From: Rotaria sordida
Lineage: Eukaryota; Rotifera; Eurotatoria; Philodinida; Philodinidae
DNA: 64,000 nt
Assembly (NCBI GenBank): GCA_905250125.1
Contig: CAJNOL010000165.1
Span: 62,001 to 126,000 of the forward strand
Reading direction: 5' to 3'
Shown piece after piece: positions 24,202 through 36,612 of the stretch. The translations under genes were made by a program, and so were the position numbers. How positions within the stretch are numbered: position 1 is the first letter of the stretch; each line of letters starts with the position of its first letter. Below the pieces are notes generated by a model that was given only the letters and a program-made list of their open reading frames with translations, did no database searches and was not told the origin of the DNA.

Positions 24202-25514
24202 TTAAATAAATGGTTCAAGACAATTTTTAATTGTTGTTTCAAATTTAACTTGGTTTATATGAATACCAAGTTCATTTGATAATTTACTACAATCTAATGC
24301 TGCATTGTTAGGTCGTTGAACATTTATATTTGTTCCTATATTTTGATCACGTTCAATATGATCAATAGGTAATTGAAAAAGAGAAGCAATAATTAATGCC
24401 ATTTGAAATTTTGTATATTTTTCTTTACCAGAAAAATGAAATATACCATGAACTTCTTTTCGATTCTTAAAAAATTGAACAAAATATTTGCTTTATTATG
24501 AATAAATAAAAAAGAAAAAAAAAATAAGATAATCATACTTGTAGAATTCGTTGTTCACATAATTGTAAACAAACTTCAGCTACATCACCCATATAAGTTG
24601 GATAACGAGTTTGAACACTTAATTATAGATATTTAAAATTGATTTAATTAATTTATAATTATCTATCATACTCATCCATTTTAACTCGAGTGGTAGTATT
24701 TTTAATGTTTTTCAATAGAATAGTAGCTGCATTTTCATCTAATGTTTCAACTTCACCATAAAGTAATGGTACACGAAGTATAAGATGCTCTGAATAATAA
24801 AAATAATAACTTAAATATTTATATTGATATTTATTTATTACCTTTCGATATTTTTTGTGTTATTAATTCTGCTTCATATTTACTTTTACCATAAGCTTGA
24901 AGTGGATTAGGAGTATCATCTTCTTTATATGGTGGATTATTTCCATCAAAAACATAATCAGTTGAAATAAGAATAAAGAATATATTTTCTTTAGCTAAAA
25001 CATTAATATTTTATTAATTATTTAAATTAAATTTAAAAAGAAAAAACAAAGATCATTATACCAGCTAGTTCAGCTAGAAAACGAGTTACTTCAACATTGA
25101 GAAACATTGATTCTGTTAGATTTTTTTCAAATGCATCAGGTTTACGTTCAGCAGCACAATGAATAATTACATCTGGCTACATTAATAAATTATTTTCTTT
25201 TTCAAAAAAACAAAAAGAAGTCAACAAAAAAAAAAAATTCTACCTTCACATTTCGAATAATAGAATTTGTTTCATCAAAATTAGTTAGATTACAACGAAT
25301 TAAATTATTTTTATTTGCTCGACTAAATGCAACTCCTGTATAAGATTACAAAAAAGGTTTTTCATTTCTTTTCGTTTTCGATTTTATTTCATAAAGATAT
25401 TATTCATTCACCTGTTACATTCCATCCAGCATCGATAAACCGATTTCTTACTTTTCGGCCTAATACACCAGAAGCTCCAGTAATAAGAACAGTTTTATTT
25501 ATATGACCACTCAT
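24202..25514 (-). CDS. MAT2B: Methionine adenosyltransferase 2 subunit beta (SDR-fold regulatory subunit)
   Basis: Seven exons (reverse): 25412-25514, 25244-25335, 25062-25176, 24842-24994, 24672-24789, 24539-24617 and 24202-24465, giving 307 aa. The regulatory partner of the SAM synthetase catalytic subunit, homologous to dTDP-4-dehydrorhamnose reductases. The Rossmann motif [13 protein letters not shown] is at residues 8-20. [16 protein letters not shown] matches the highly conserved VIVHCAAERRPD segment. [12 protein letters not shown] and the YGKSK catalytic-type dyad follow, then [11 protein letters not shown] and, near the C-terminus, [15 protein letters not shown]. The chosen ATG opens at MSGHINKT. 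The frame stays open upstream with hydrophobic residues, but an AG splice-acceptor-like tract ends 2 bp before this ATG, which supports the shorter form. It lies 146 bp behind PEX13 in the same orientation. Confidence 0.94.
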
Positions 25515-25560
25515 ATCTAGAAGACAGGACATTCGACAAAAAGAAGAAAGCCGAAAACTA
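25515..25560 (-). promoter_or_regulatory. Acceptor-like polypyrimidine tract directly upstream of MAT2B ATG
   Basis: On the coding strand a pyrimidine-rich run containing TTTCTTCTTTTTGTC leads to CTTCTAG, which ends two bases before the MAT2B start codon. The preceding gene (PEX13) stops at 25661, only 146 bp upstream on the same strand. This arrangement is expected for the trans-splice acceptor of a downstream operon gene. An ordinary 5'-UTR intron acceptor would look the same. Inference only. Confidence 0.35.
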
Positions 25561-25660
25561 AGTATTTTTGAGACATCAAACAAATCACAGGGTAACGTCA
25601 ACAATACAAAAAACATAATTAAACATTTAAAACACGAGAAAAACAAAACATGATTTTAAA

Positions 25661-28157
25661 TTATGATAACGTTGGTTTTTCTTCTGCATGAAAAGTTGAC
25701 TGTGAAATATTGTTAACAATAGCGGAAGATGTTGGTGGAGGAGAGGCAGACGTAGCTGACTAAAAAGTACAAAAAACAAAACAAGTAAATGGAAAAAACA
25801 AAAATAAATATTATTTTAATTTACTGCAGTATTAAAAGGTGTCTGCGGATGAAGAGTTATACTTGAATTTGTTGGTTGTCGAACTGGTTGAACATAATTA
25901 GCTGGTATTAAACCTGTATGAATACGATCAATTGTACCCAAAAACCAATTAGAACTTGTCGATTGTAAACCTAGAAAATATAATATGAAATTCATATGTT
26001 TAATAATTCTTGTGTTCGGAGTCTATTATCTTCAAATAGAGATGTACAAGGTAAGTGCAAGTTAGAAAATTTTTCTTAGATACAACTCAAAAACGATTAA
26101 TCATTTACAGAACTTCCCTTGCCAGTCACAATGTGAGATACAGAATAATCTTATTGTGTAAGTCTCTATCTTAGATTTTGACATGGAATATGATCTATCA
26201 ATAAGAAAAATTCTTTCCTTTCGATCTACGCAAGCTCTAGCTTCCTAACAGATTCCGCTCGAGTGTTACGGAAGCTTTCCAGAGGCACCCAATTTCAGCA
26301 AATTGACCTTGGTAGACTCCAAAAGAGATCAAGACAGGGGTAATTCATGATGCTAAGTCGAATCGTGATGCTTGTTTTCGCATTCAAAACAACTTGAGAC
26401 CACTATTTTAGTATTTTCGAAATCTCAAAAATTTCTCCTACATAGTATAAAAATCGAAATTTTGAAAAAGTGGTCTCAAGTTACTTTGAAACTGAAAATA
26501 AACATCACCATTCGACTCAGAATGATGAATTACCTCTGTCTTAATACTTTTTAGAGTCTTCCACGGTCAATTTGCTAAAATCAGGTGTCTCCAGAGAAAT
26601 CTTGTAATGCAAGAGCGAAACATTTTAGGAAGCTAGAACTTGAGTAGATCGAAAAGGAAGAATTTTTTCTATTGATAGATCATATTCAAAACCAAAATTT
26701 CCGCAACGACCTCACTTAATTGATAAGCTGTTGACAAATCAGATTTTGGTATACATTGATGGTCTAAGATTTTGTCCCTTGAATGGTAAAAAGTCCAAAT
26801 TTCTATGCTGTTCCTATCAAAATTTATTCAAAAAACCAATTAGATCCATTGCTGTTTGTGAATGAGAATAGTTTTCATCTCACTAGAATTTGGTATTATG
26901 AAGAAAAAAAAAGCGATAGTAAAATGAATTCAAACTAATATGTTCGTGATACACAGTAGACTTGAAATAATTAAAAAGTTCTCAAGGATAACTTTGATAT
27001 ACTCTTGAAATATGGAATTTTCGCTTTTTCTTCTTTGAATTAAATATCCTATTGACTTCGTGTCGAAAACTATTTTCATTCATCAAAACAATTGAAATCA
27101 ATAATAGTTTCTTTCGACATATTACACTTTGATAGATATTTTTTTTCTTACAATAAAATCCTTACCAAGTGGTGCTAAATAAATAGTTGTTCCTCGTGCA
27201 AATGACAATTCATCAGAATTTCTAGCCACATAATCATATAATGCTACAACTCGTGCTTGAGTATTTTCTTGTTCTAACCAACTATTATTAACAGCTAAAC
27301 AAAACAGAAAAAAAACAATTCTTTTTTTGTTTTTTAAATAAATTTTTTATAAACTTTGTCTTTTTTTAATAATTGAATTAAGAAATTTTAACATTATCAT
27401 TGGTGTACCCAATGAAACAATAAAAAAAAGAGCAACAAGTAAACTTGATGATGATGATGTTGTTGTTTGTTCATTTAAATTAGTTGTACTTCTTTGTAAA
27501 CTATTATAAATAGCTGACCATGTTTCTTCTGTATTACCTTGTGTTGTTTGTCTTAAATGAAATAAACGTAATAAACGATGATAAAGATATTTTAAAAATT
27601 TCCATATTAAAACAAGTGGATAAATTGTTGTTATTTCATGTCGTATACGTGTAAAATGATCTAATACATCAGTTACAGCACGAAATGATGAATAAACACT
27701 TGTAAATGTTGATTCAAGCATTAATGATATTGAACGAAATGTTTGTATTACTGATTCAATTGATGAAAATGCTGAACGAGATTCATCAATAGCTAATTGA
27801 GCAAAATTACTAACGGGAATGTTTGATTGTGTACCATAAGGTGAAAAACGATAATTATTATAATAATTTCCTGCTTGATATGGACCCAATGAATAAGGAT
27901 TTAAATAATTTGTTTGAGGAGGATAAAGACCATATTGTTGTTGAACTGTTCGAGGAGGAGGAGGTGGTACTATACCTTGTGTTCGTCTATAATTGATAAT
28001 AAAATTTGAAAGAATCAAAAAAACAAATTTTGTTTTAACAGAATACATACGGATTTTCAATTGTTGGTGCAAAGCCATTATTCATAGTATTAAATGAAGT
28101 TGGTATTGGTTGATTTGACATTGGTACTGAAGTTTCCCATGGCTTAGGAGCGGCCAT
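25661..28157 (-). CDS. PEX13: Peroxisomal membrane protein PEX13
   Basis: Five exons (reverse): 28051-28157, 27355-27986, 27166-27294, 25825-25970 and 25661-25759, giving 370 aa. PEX13 is the SH3-containing component of the peroxisomal import docking complex that works with PEX14 and PEX5. It starts MAAPKPWET, close to the conserved animal N-terminus, and continues with a proline- and tyrosine-rich segment (PPPPPRTV, then many Y/N/G). Next come the conserved middle region with FAQLAIDESRSAFSSIESV and two hydrophobic segments, including LLVALFFIVSLGTPMIML. An SH3 domain (about 255-310) follows, with ALYDYVARNSDELSF at its start and GLIPANYVQPV at its end. The SH3 is split by a 1,195-bp intron that contains a foldback element. 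The donor of intron 2 is GTTTAT, weaker than usual. It is followed after 146 bp by MAT2B on the same strand. Confidence 0.93.
26178..26697. repeat. Foldback element inside PEX13 intron 3
   Basis: Arms of about 235 bp converge on a short centre near 26440. The outer blocks GGAATATGATCTATCAATA (26186 on) and TATTGATAGATCATATTC (26672-26689) pair, as do TCGATCTACGCAAGCT with its diverged complement, and the inner blocks CTTGAGACCACT with AGTGGTCTCAAG. It accounts for most of the long intron. Mismatches are scattered, so this is not a very recent insertion. Confidence 0.8.
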
Positions 28158-29251
28158 CTGAAATTTAAAAAAAATACATAAACAGCTACGATACTCATTT
28201 CATGCACTTTAAAAGTATGAAAATGATAACAAATAATTCCGGACCTAGGTTTCTAAGATGAGTCATTGATTGAGTTTTTTTGTTTTTTTTTTGTTCTTTG
28301 TTGTAAAAAGAGAATTTATTTTATTTTATTTTATTTGAATAATAGAAAAGAAATTAAATAAAAATTTTTATTTTGTCGAATAGAATTTTATTATTGAAAT
28401 GACATCTTTAACGAAATAGTATTTCATTGGTTGTTTCTACAATTGTTTTGCGTAGAAAAAAAAAAGAAAAAGAAATAATCAAAAATAATTATAAACAATA
28501 GTTGGCTTTTTTAAAGATATGATGTTATATTCGAAATTATTATGGATATTCAATCAAATTATAACAATCATAGATTACAACGTACATCATTGTAAGTATT
28601 GGAAATCCATAATTTTGTTATTTTAGTGAAATAAACAATAGAAATTTGATATTTAATCAAAGAATAGTAAAAATAAACAAAATAGGGTATTTTGATTGTT
28701 CAAATTTATAGTTTGTGAGAAAAACAAAAAATTATGAATATATTATAAATCACTTTAAATTTTATGCTCTTTAGAGAACTATTTTGTTTTTTTTTTTACA
28801 TTATGCTGAATATCGGTAAAGTTGAATAAGAGACATTAGTTTTTCAAAGGATGAACTTTGTCTAGATGCTGCTCAAAAACAAAAAATTGAAAATGTAATT
28901 TGATTAAGCAAGATAAAGTGAGACTAAAAATAAACTAAACGTCTTTACGTTGAAAATAAGAAAGTAATTTCAAATGATGTACACTCATATTTTCAGTCCT
29001 TTCGAACGTTTACTCATAAATTCTTATCTATGAGTTTTTAAAAAAAAATTCTGAGCATATGTTCCTAAAGAGCACGAAATTCGAATTCTAACTTAATGTT
29101 TTAAGAATTTTTTTAAAAACTACTAAAAATAGTCTGTCACCAGGATAAAATTGAAGATTTCTTTATATATTCACTTTGCGTTAATTTTAGTACTTTAAAA
29201 TGGAATATAAATTTTGACCAGCTTCGTAGGTTTAATTCCAAAAACATTGAA

Positions 29252-29324
29252 GCAAGGGGGAAACAGCGGGCTTAAAGTAGCTCAAAGTAATTTCAAGTCC
29301 AAAAGTCCGCTGTTTCCCCCTTGC
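29252..29324. repeat. Short GC-rich perfect hairpin
   Basis: The 18-mer GCAAGGGGGAAACAGCGG at 29252-29269 is exactly complemented at 29307-29324, with a 37-nt loop. The five-G run is striking in sequence this AT-rich. It could be the terminal remnant of an element or a transcribed hairpin. Confidence 0.75.
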
Positions 29325-29875
29325 ATTAAAGTCAAACATATTTGACTCCGTCGAGTTATAAAAGCGTCTAATTATGAGAAAATCTGTACCAAGTGTTGTT
29401 TTGTGTTCTGTCACTCGTCAGCTTAATACAATGTCTTTTTCTTATGTTTCATACAGATTTTGTAGGACTGCATCTTTTGGACACTTTTCAAAAATTTATG
29501 ACGTTACAAATATTCAAAATTTTCGTCAAAAATTATGAAAACGCAGAAAATTTCAAAATATTTTTTTCGGAAAGCTTAGCTTCCACAATCTAGTATCTCC
29601 AAGTTTGAACTCACTTTCGTCTTTTTTAGTCAGCATAATGCAAGTTAAAATACGGAAAAGTCCGAAAATAATTAAAAAGTTACAATCCACTTTTAGAGAT
29701 TGTGAAAAAATTAGGCTTCTATCGCTTTCCATTAAAAACGCAACAGATCTTGACATTTGTGCGGATACATATGCATCATAAGTTATTCTCTCGTTTTCAT
29801 ATGCCTTGTATTCTAGAATAAATTTTGTGAAATGATCTCAAAAATTTAATCGAAGGTCATGCAATATACTTAGAA

Positions 29876-30396
29876 CATACTAAAAGTTCTTGCCACGGCG
29901 TTTAAAGGATCTTTTTGGATAAAGAGACCTATTGAGAAATGAAAAACCAAATATGACATGTTGTAAAACTTTTTGAGGTGTGACGAATGGTATATAGTAA
30001 ATCTTGTTTTCATAGGATTTTGACGGGCTTAGAATCAATTTACTGATAGACGACTACATACTCATATCCACACTGACAAGATGACCGGAGATGCTACATA
30101 TAGAAGGTTGTGGCCCATCAAAAACTCTATAAAATCGTATGTGAGAAAAAATATTTTACAAATACCAAGGACCATAATATTCAGAAACTTATCATGCTTG
30201 GGTGTGGATGTGTAATCGTCTCTTAGTAAATTGACTCTAGTTCATTTAAAATCTTATGAAAACAGAATTTACTAGATACCATTGGACGCGCTTCAAAAAG
30301 TTCTACAACATAGTATATTTGATTTTTCATTTCTCAATAGATTTCCTTATTCGAAACGATCCTTTAAACGCCATGGCCAGAACTTTTGGTATACTC
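29876..30396. repeat. Foldback element sharing the GTAGA/TCGAATGG-type core
   Basis: Arms at about 29876-30076 and 30199-30396 are diverged inverted complements. The terminal block AAAAGTTCTTGCCACGGCGT pairs with ACGCCATGGCCAGAACTTTT near the right end. Inside the arms lie GACGAATGGTATATAG on the left and TAGATACCATTGGACGCG on the right, corresponding to the core found at 16.1 and 39.4-39.8 kb. There is no coding content. Confidence 0.8.
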
Positions 30397-33300
30397 TATA
30401 TATAATATAAAATACTCAATGTACTTTTCAAGGTTCCGTAACATGTTACACAAGCTGCTCTTTATGTTTTGCAATCCTTCAAATTATAAAACAATAAAAA
30501 TTCAGTTCTGATATTGAAAGAACATTATCGAATTCATATTGTTAAGGAAAGTTAAAAGATCATGACTTAATTTCTTGGTCTAAATCAATTAGTAAATACT
30601 TGACAAGCGTGTTGATTTTCATTTTTGACAGATAACAAAAATCAGTATTTTCTAACGAATAAGAATCATAGTGAATCAGAACCTTTTATAATGTCGGATA
30701 AAAAATGTAATCTTCCTGTAGAGCAATGTCGATAGCATAGAAAAACATAGTTTTTACCTTTATGGCTTCATATATATAAGAGAGCAAATTCTGCTAAAGT
30801 AGTATTAGTTAAAATCAATATTCATTATGCATTTTCATTTTCATATGAACAAATATGGTTTCTATGAAAGCCGATCACGTGTTCTCAAACTATGTAGATT
30901 ATACTCCCCAGGTCAATCGTTACAAATCACCATAAATGATCGTTATAACATATCTAGTATTACTATCTGTATATGACGCCATAATGTCATCGTATTATTG
31001 ACCCTGTATTTATGCAGACATACGACCTAGTTAATGTTTCATATTTCACCGTAAACGGATCGTCATGATAAGAAGACAATACTTTGTAATTCATTTTTAG
31101 TCAAAAACAAGATATATCTGATTCTACATATAAGTGTGCTAATGTTATTACTTTTTTTTACGCTCCATCCATAGAACTAATTGACTTTTTTTAATGAAAA
31201 TTTTAGTCTCATCAGAAAGATCGCAATTTAATTACCATCGAGTGATCAAGTTACTTTGTGTGAAAAAAAGAATAAAAAAAAGGTGAAGAGATTTTAGAAC
31301 ATCATTACCTAATTCTGAAGCTGATTTATAGTTTTGTCAAGTTATTTTTATTACTATGATTAAAGACAGCATTTCGGTGATAAAACCTAATATGCATCTT
31401 ATGTTTTCATAATAAAATATTTACGTCAGCAGAAGAATGATGAAGAATGTTTTTTCATAATTTCTTTTTTTTAAACAAATGATATCAATTTATTCTTTTC
31501 TGAAGAAATTAACATTAAGGAAAACATAACCATTTCTTAAAATGTGATTCGATGACGAAATCTTTACCTTTTTCAAATTTTCTTTTCTTTCAATTCATTG
31601 TCAATATTCATCCATGGCAAGTCTTTATCGTGTATTAAACGAGACGTCTTAGATATTTTGTCGTCCTCTTATACAATCGTTAGGTCTAAAGTATACATTT
31701 ATCTCTCACATACGATAGTGATGAACGAATGGCTTAGTTTCTTTAATGATATAGTCATACCGCTCATTCACATACATAGTAATCGAAAAAATTCTCAAAA
31801 TTACAAAGACTATAGTACATAAGGAAAAAAAACTACAACTCATTCGCATTTTTTCCGCAACTTATAAGTAACTAATTTGTACACAAAACATCAGAACGTT
31901 GGTTGTTAGGTTTTTTGCGCAAAATTTTTGATGATTACTATTATCACCTACTCAAAAAAATATGTTATTTACAGCAAAAGACGGTAATGTACCTGGCTCG
32001 AGATCGATATTCGAAGAAGAGGCTTAGACCAATATTAGACATTATAAATCATGAGTTTGATTCAAAAAAAAATTTCGATCTTAAAAGTTTCTGAGTCTAC
32101 TAAACTAAATGATAATTTGTCTTTAATTATGAATTTACGGTTATAACATAAGCGGTGGAACTAGAAAGCTTGGAAAAGTGAAAACATATCCTAGATTTAC
32201 ATTTCGTAGGCTCTAACACATTTCTTCTTCCATTAGATTGGTAGATTTAAGCAGCACATCATATTTTTTTGTACAAATGCTAATATTTTTCGTCACCTCC
32301 GGCAGTTGATCATAATATATTCGTAACCAAGCAAACTTAGAAAACATTGAAGTAAATATTGAATTATTCATCATTAAATGAAAAAGAACTGTACGAAAAA
32401 TCTGAGTAAGATTAAATAGACTTTATCACAATTTTCCTTCGACTAAGGTTACAACATACCCATTAAACATTTTGTCCGGTAAAGTAGATCAGAATATCTT
32501 CTTTGTATGTTTTTTTTTTTTTATGTAAATTACGAATTTTTTTCTTATCTTCATCTCTATTACATATTGCAAAATGTGAGTTCGATAGTAGAGAGATACT
32601 AACTGTATTTCATCTAAGTGGCATTCAAAAACTTGTCTTCTCGCATTTTTAACTTCTAGATAAGAATCTTATAAAAAAAAAAAACAATATTATGTAAATA
32701 GATTTGATTATCATAGAAATTTCAATTCAAAAATCACGTTATACTTTTTGAAATTATTTTGCTTTTCAATTTACCTTAAAATCAAGGACTTCTGTGTTAA
32801 CTGTATTGTATATAATAATTATGAAAAATATTCTGACAATGAGTAAAAGACTTTCATACATGCAAAATTCTTATCTAATTTAGGTAATAAATCATATTTT
32901 TTTTTTTTATTCAAATAACAAAAATGATTCATATGCACTATTATATCAAACATTATAATGTATTTATTTTCAAATGATTCATTATATGCTTGTTAGACTT
33001 TTTCTGTTCTACTTAAGAAATACATAACAAAATTTAGATTTAAATCATATTTATGTTTGAATATAAAAAAGTATCTTATAAGAACTTGTTATGCATATAG
33101 ATATTTTCTTTTTAATAATCATTTGTTTGTTTTTTCTTATATTAATTTACAATACTCGAGTGTTCAAATGAAAAAAAAAGTGTTTGAAATATGAAATAGT
33201 ATAGCTATGTTAATTATATAACATAAACATATGTTCCTTCTTTTTATTGTTTTTTGTTGGATGATTTGACCTTCATTCTTTCAAAAGAAACTCGTGTCTC

Positions 33301-34004
33301 AATGAAACATTGATGACGACTCTAGTACACCTATTACAATTTCAATCTCTGCCTCTTTTTTCTTCTTCTCTCTCGTTTTTTTTTTCTTATTCTCTTTCTC
33401 AATTTTTTTCACTGTTTCTCCTTCGCGTCTGCTGCTGCTGCTGCTGCAACTACTCCCCATTTTTATAATAGAAGAGCTGAAATAATAAGAGAAAAGAACA
33501 TTGACGAAAAAGAAAAAAGAAAAAACTCAACTTGCATTTTTATATGTATGTTACATACATGCGCACATAACAAGGAAGAATTAAGTTGACGATGAAGGAC
33601 GACATTGAAAAGGTTTTTTTTTCCTTGTTTTTTTTTTGAAGAAATAATTTTTTTTCCTCTTATGATAGAAGAAAAAGAGAGACAACCACACGTAGACATA
33701 CATTAAGTTTTTCCATATTTATTCACGTGGGATCGAATGAATTTTATTTTACACTACATCCTAGGCCTTTCTCTCTCTCTCTCTTTCTCTTTTTGTTCTG
33801 TCATTGATAGAAAAATAACATCAACGACGACGAAACTTCATCTGACTCGTCATCAATGCAGAGTGAAAAAAACCGGTGGTTATTACACGATGAGAATATA
33901 CATCTAGTAGGACAGTGCTCTATACTTTAATCTAATCTTAATATTTTTCATTATTTAAAAAAATAAAACAAAAATAAATAAATCTTAATAAATCTAAATT
34001 TTAG

Positions 34005-34715
34005 ATGCGTCATGGAACGGGTGATTATGAGCAATCGGCATTCAATGATATTCGTATTGATCTTCGAGGTGGTGGTGGTGATGGTGATGCTAATATAAAT
34101 AAAAATCAAACATATTATGCTCATCAATATTCAACTGAAACTGATCAACGATCACAAACTTCCGTACCAAGTCGAATATCAAGATATGCAGGTAAATTAA
34201 AATATAATATAAATAATTTTAATATATAATGAAAATCAAAAATATTTATTTTGAAAAGAATATCCACAAGTTCGACCAACAAATCCATTATATTCAAGTC
34301 AATCAACAATAAGAACACATGGTTCAAATGCTCAAGCAATTGGTGGTGTACCAAGTTCAAAAAGTTCTGCTACATTAGTAAATCGTCGTCAAAAATTTGA
34401 TCCACAAGCACCACGTCGTCCATCAGATTGGAGATGGTTAGCAATATTATGTATCATTTTATTTTTTCCACTTGGTATATTTAATTAATTAGATTTCTTT
34501 TTGATTATTTTATAATTTTTTTCTATTATTTAGGTTTATTCGCGTTTGCATTTGCACGTAAAGCACAAAGTAAATTTCGTGATGGTTTTGTTATGGATTC
34601 ACATAAACTTAATAAACGTGCTCTTATACTTTGTATTTTATCTATTATATGTGGTATTGCATTAATTATTGGTCTTCTTTTTGGTTTCGATGCATGGCCA
34701 AGAACAAATGGATAA
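34005..34715 (+). CDS. Dispanin/CD225-family two-helix membrane protein
   Basis: Three exons (34005-34191, 34259-34474, 34534-34715) give 194 aa. The N-terminal 110 residues are polar and low in order, rich in G, S, Q and N. The C-terminal part has the CD225 layout. Helix 1, WLAILCIILFFPLGLFAFAFA, is followed by a basic loop beginning RKAQSKFRDG (where IFITM and dispanin proteins have a K/S-rich turn), then DSHKLNKRALILC, and helix 2, LCILSIICGIALIIGLLFGF. The family includes IFITM, TMEM91, PRRT and SynDIG-type proteins, which alter membrane curvature and fusion or act at synapses. A splice-acceptor-like TTTTAG abuts the ATG directly, so a 5'-UTR intron or trans-splicing is possible. I cannot place it in a subfamily. 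Confidence 0.8.
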
Positions 34716-35703
34716 TATTTATATATAATTAATGAGAATTAGATTAGTAAAATAAATCATGTTATATATTTTTGTTCATTAATTTAACAGCTTATTGTTA
34801 ACAAAACTAAAAAAAAGAAAAACAAATACAAAAGAACAGTTTAAATTATAAAGCACAATTTACTTAAAATTAAATATATTGTTTCAATTTAGTCTTTTTT
34901 TTTCTTGTATTTTTGTTGTGTGATTTTCATACTCATGGGAAGCGCTCAGAAATATTTCAATTCACTTTTTTTCTATCCATTCTTGTATATTCTCATGTAT
35001 TTTTTTTTCTATTGAAAAACAAAAATTATTGATAAATTTATTTTTCTTTTTCATGTTTGAATTGTAGTCTTAATTTTGCATTTCATATTTTAGAAAAAAA
35101 AAAAAAGAAAAGCAATAAGGATGATTTATCTTGTTAGCGATGTTTTGTTTTTTTTGTATTTGAGTTTTCATCAAAAAACAAGATTTAGTGTACAAGTGAG
35201 AATAGTAATAAAATTTTATAGAGTTAATATAAGATTTTAATTAGTTTAGCTGATATACATGTCTTTAATAAGTTTTCATATCGCGTAAATTATGATTTTA
35301 TATGAATAATAATTAAATGAATTGATTATTTTCTTCTCAAATGTTCAATTATTCGAAAAATTCGATTTTTCTGAATTTTCGAGGAAAATATATTTGTGTG
35401 ATCTAGTATCATAGAAAAGTCACGTTTAGATTAAAATCTTTTCGTTTGATGACTTATAAAAATACAGTATACAACCAACGAAATAACTATGTCTCTCGAA
35501 AGAAAGATCAATAGACTCTTAACATTTGTCTTTTGTTTTGATTTATTCGACCTTCTTGAATATAATTATTCCAGACTGAAAGATTAGTTTTTCTTTGGTT
35601 GCAATTGTATAGATATTATCAGAGGATAAGTTTAATGTAAATTTTTGAACAAAAAAAAAAACAAACTATATTCTTTTTAATTATTTATTCCAGATAATTT
35701 GCA
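34716..35703. other. Spacer between dispanin and UQCR10 genes
   Basis: About 1 kb of AT-rich, T-tract-rich DNA, which should include the dispanin 3' UTR and the UQCR10 promoter. A TTATTTATTCCAG acceptor-like sequence ends 11 bp upstream of the UQCR10 ATG. No other gene is seen. Confidence 0.5.
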
Positions 35704-35916
35704 ATGTCATCAGTTACAAAAACAATTTATAATTTATTTTTTCGTCGTTCGGCAACAATTGCCTTATCAGTTGTTGTTGGTGTATTTGCTTATGAACGTT
35801 TGATAGATAAAACAGCGGATTATATGTTTGAACGTCGTAATCAAGGCAAATTATGGAAACATGTTCAATCACAATTTAAAATGCCAACAGATGAAGAAGA
35901 AGAATCATCTGAATAA
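35704..35916 (+). CDS. UQCR10: Cytochrome b-c1 complex subunit 9 (UQCR10/QCR9)
   Basis: An intronless frame of 70 aa. This is the small single-helix subunit of respiratory complex III in the inner mitochondrial membrane, next to cytochrome c1 and the Rieske protein. The sequence fits the family end to end. The LFFRR pair before the helix (residues 11-15), the helix SATIALSVVVGVFAYERLID with the conserved FxYER turn, and the invariant GKLWKH near residue 50 are all present. An acidic tail (DEEEESSE) follows and is longer than in vertebrates. The protein carries its import information in the N-terminal part and has no cleaved presequence, which is normal for this subunit. It may be preceded by a 5'-UTR intron or a trans-splice site ending at CCAG 11 bp upstream. 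Confidence 0.94.
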   Translation: MSSVTKTIYNLFFRRSATIALSVVVGVFAYERLIDKTADYMFERRNQGKLWKHVQSQFKMPTDEEEESSE

Positions 35917-36450
35917 TCATAAGATCATAATTATTTACAACAACAATCAGATCTTAAATAAGATCAAAAGAAAGAAAAAACAGCGAAGATGTTTAATTAT
36001 AAACATTGTCCCGTTTGATACTCCCATTTAAAAACTAATTTAGTCTTTATTTCTGTCCTTGATTTTTCTTTTTTTCATAATAAACAACTCTTTAGATTTA
36101 ATATCTTAGGATAAATATGCTCATGATTTTATGCATTAACATGAACGGATTTCCGCTCATTGATTTTTTTTTTGTCTAATGAATTATGACTAGTGTAGTA
36201 TATTTTTAAATATAATGCCAGAACTGGACAAGTACTCGTGCTCGAAAGGATTGGTACTTCTACGTGTACCGGTGATCTGAGTGGTCAGTGCTCGTATGAT
36301 ATTTGTGGTACTTGTACTTTTCTAGCTCTGCATAATGCTTTGGATCACCATCAAAATTGACATTGAAGTTTCGACTCCAAATTTTGCACAAAGTTTTCAA
36401 TGAAGCTAATACTGATTTCAAGAAAAATGTGAATGGAAATTTTTTTTTCA

Positions 36451-36612
36451 TTAACTTTTAATAGAAACAAGATAGAGAGCTGTGGTTTTCATCTTTAGAA
36501 AGAGGAAATGAAGATGCATTGAATTGTATATTACAAATTGTTTTAAAGTTATAAAATCAATCTTTTTGAAAAGCAACGTACCCTGTGGGATGACTATACT
36601 AAATTTTCAGTT
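36451..36612. repeat. Dispersed repeat R2, copy 1
   Basis: About 160 bp align in the same orientation with 60526-60703 in the SHARK gene. Shared blocks include TAACTTTT.ATAGAAA.AAGAT, CTTTAGAAAGA and GTATATTACAA, and then, near the end, TACCCTGTG followed by TGACTATA. No coding content. Confidence 0.65.

Larger units (their letters stand above)
28158..34004. other. Gene-poor repeat-bearing region
   Basis: No well-supported gene in 5.8 kb apart from the two inverted repeats listed separately. The PEX13 promoter should lie just above 28157. A pyrimidine-rich stretch at 33340-33450, with a CTG run at 33428-33446, and a CT run at 33770-33792 precede the dispanin gene and may belong to its promoter or 5' UTR. 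A doubtful two-exon frame near 28542 is discussed among the rejected items. Confidence 0.45.

Noticed and set aside
25515-25646. Longer MAT2B start (MFFSCFKCLIMFFVLL...) in the same frame
   Set aside because: The extension is hydrophobic and unlike the cytosolic MAT2B family, and a splice-acceptor-like CTTCTAG lies between it and the chosen ATG.
28542-28715. Possible small two-exon gene on the plus strand starting MDIQSNYNNHRLQRTS, divergent from PEX13
   Set aside because: The intron would be only 36 nt, the second exon is low-complexity N/I/K-rich, and the product has no recognisable feature. Chance in AT-rich DNA is as likely.
31598-32094. Two ORFs of 74 and 63 residues on the plus strand
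   Set aside because: No domain, no splice support and no resemblance to each other or to anything recognised.
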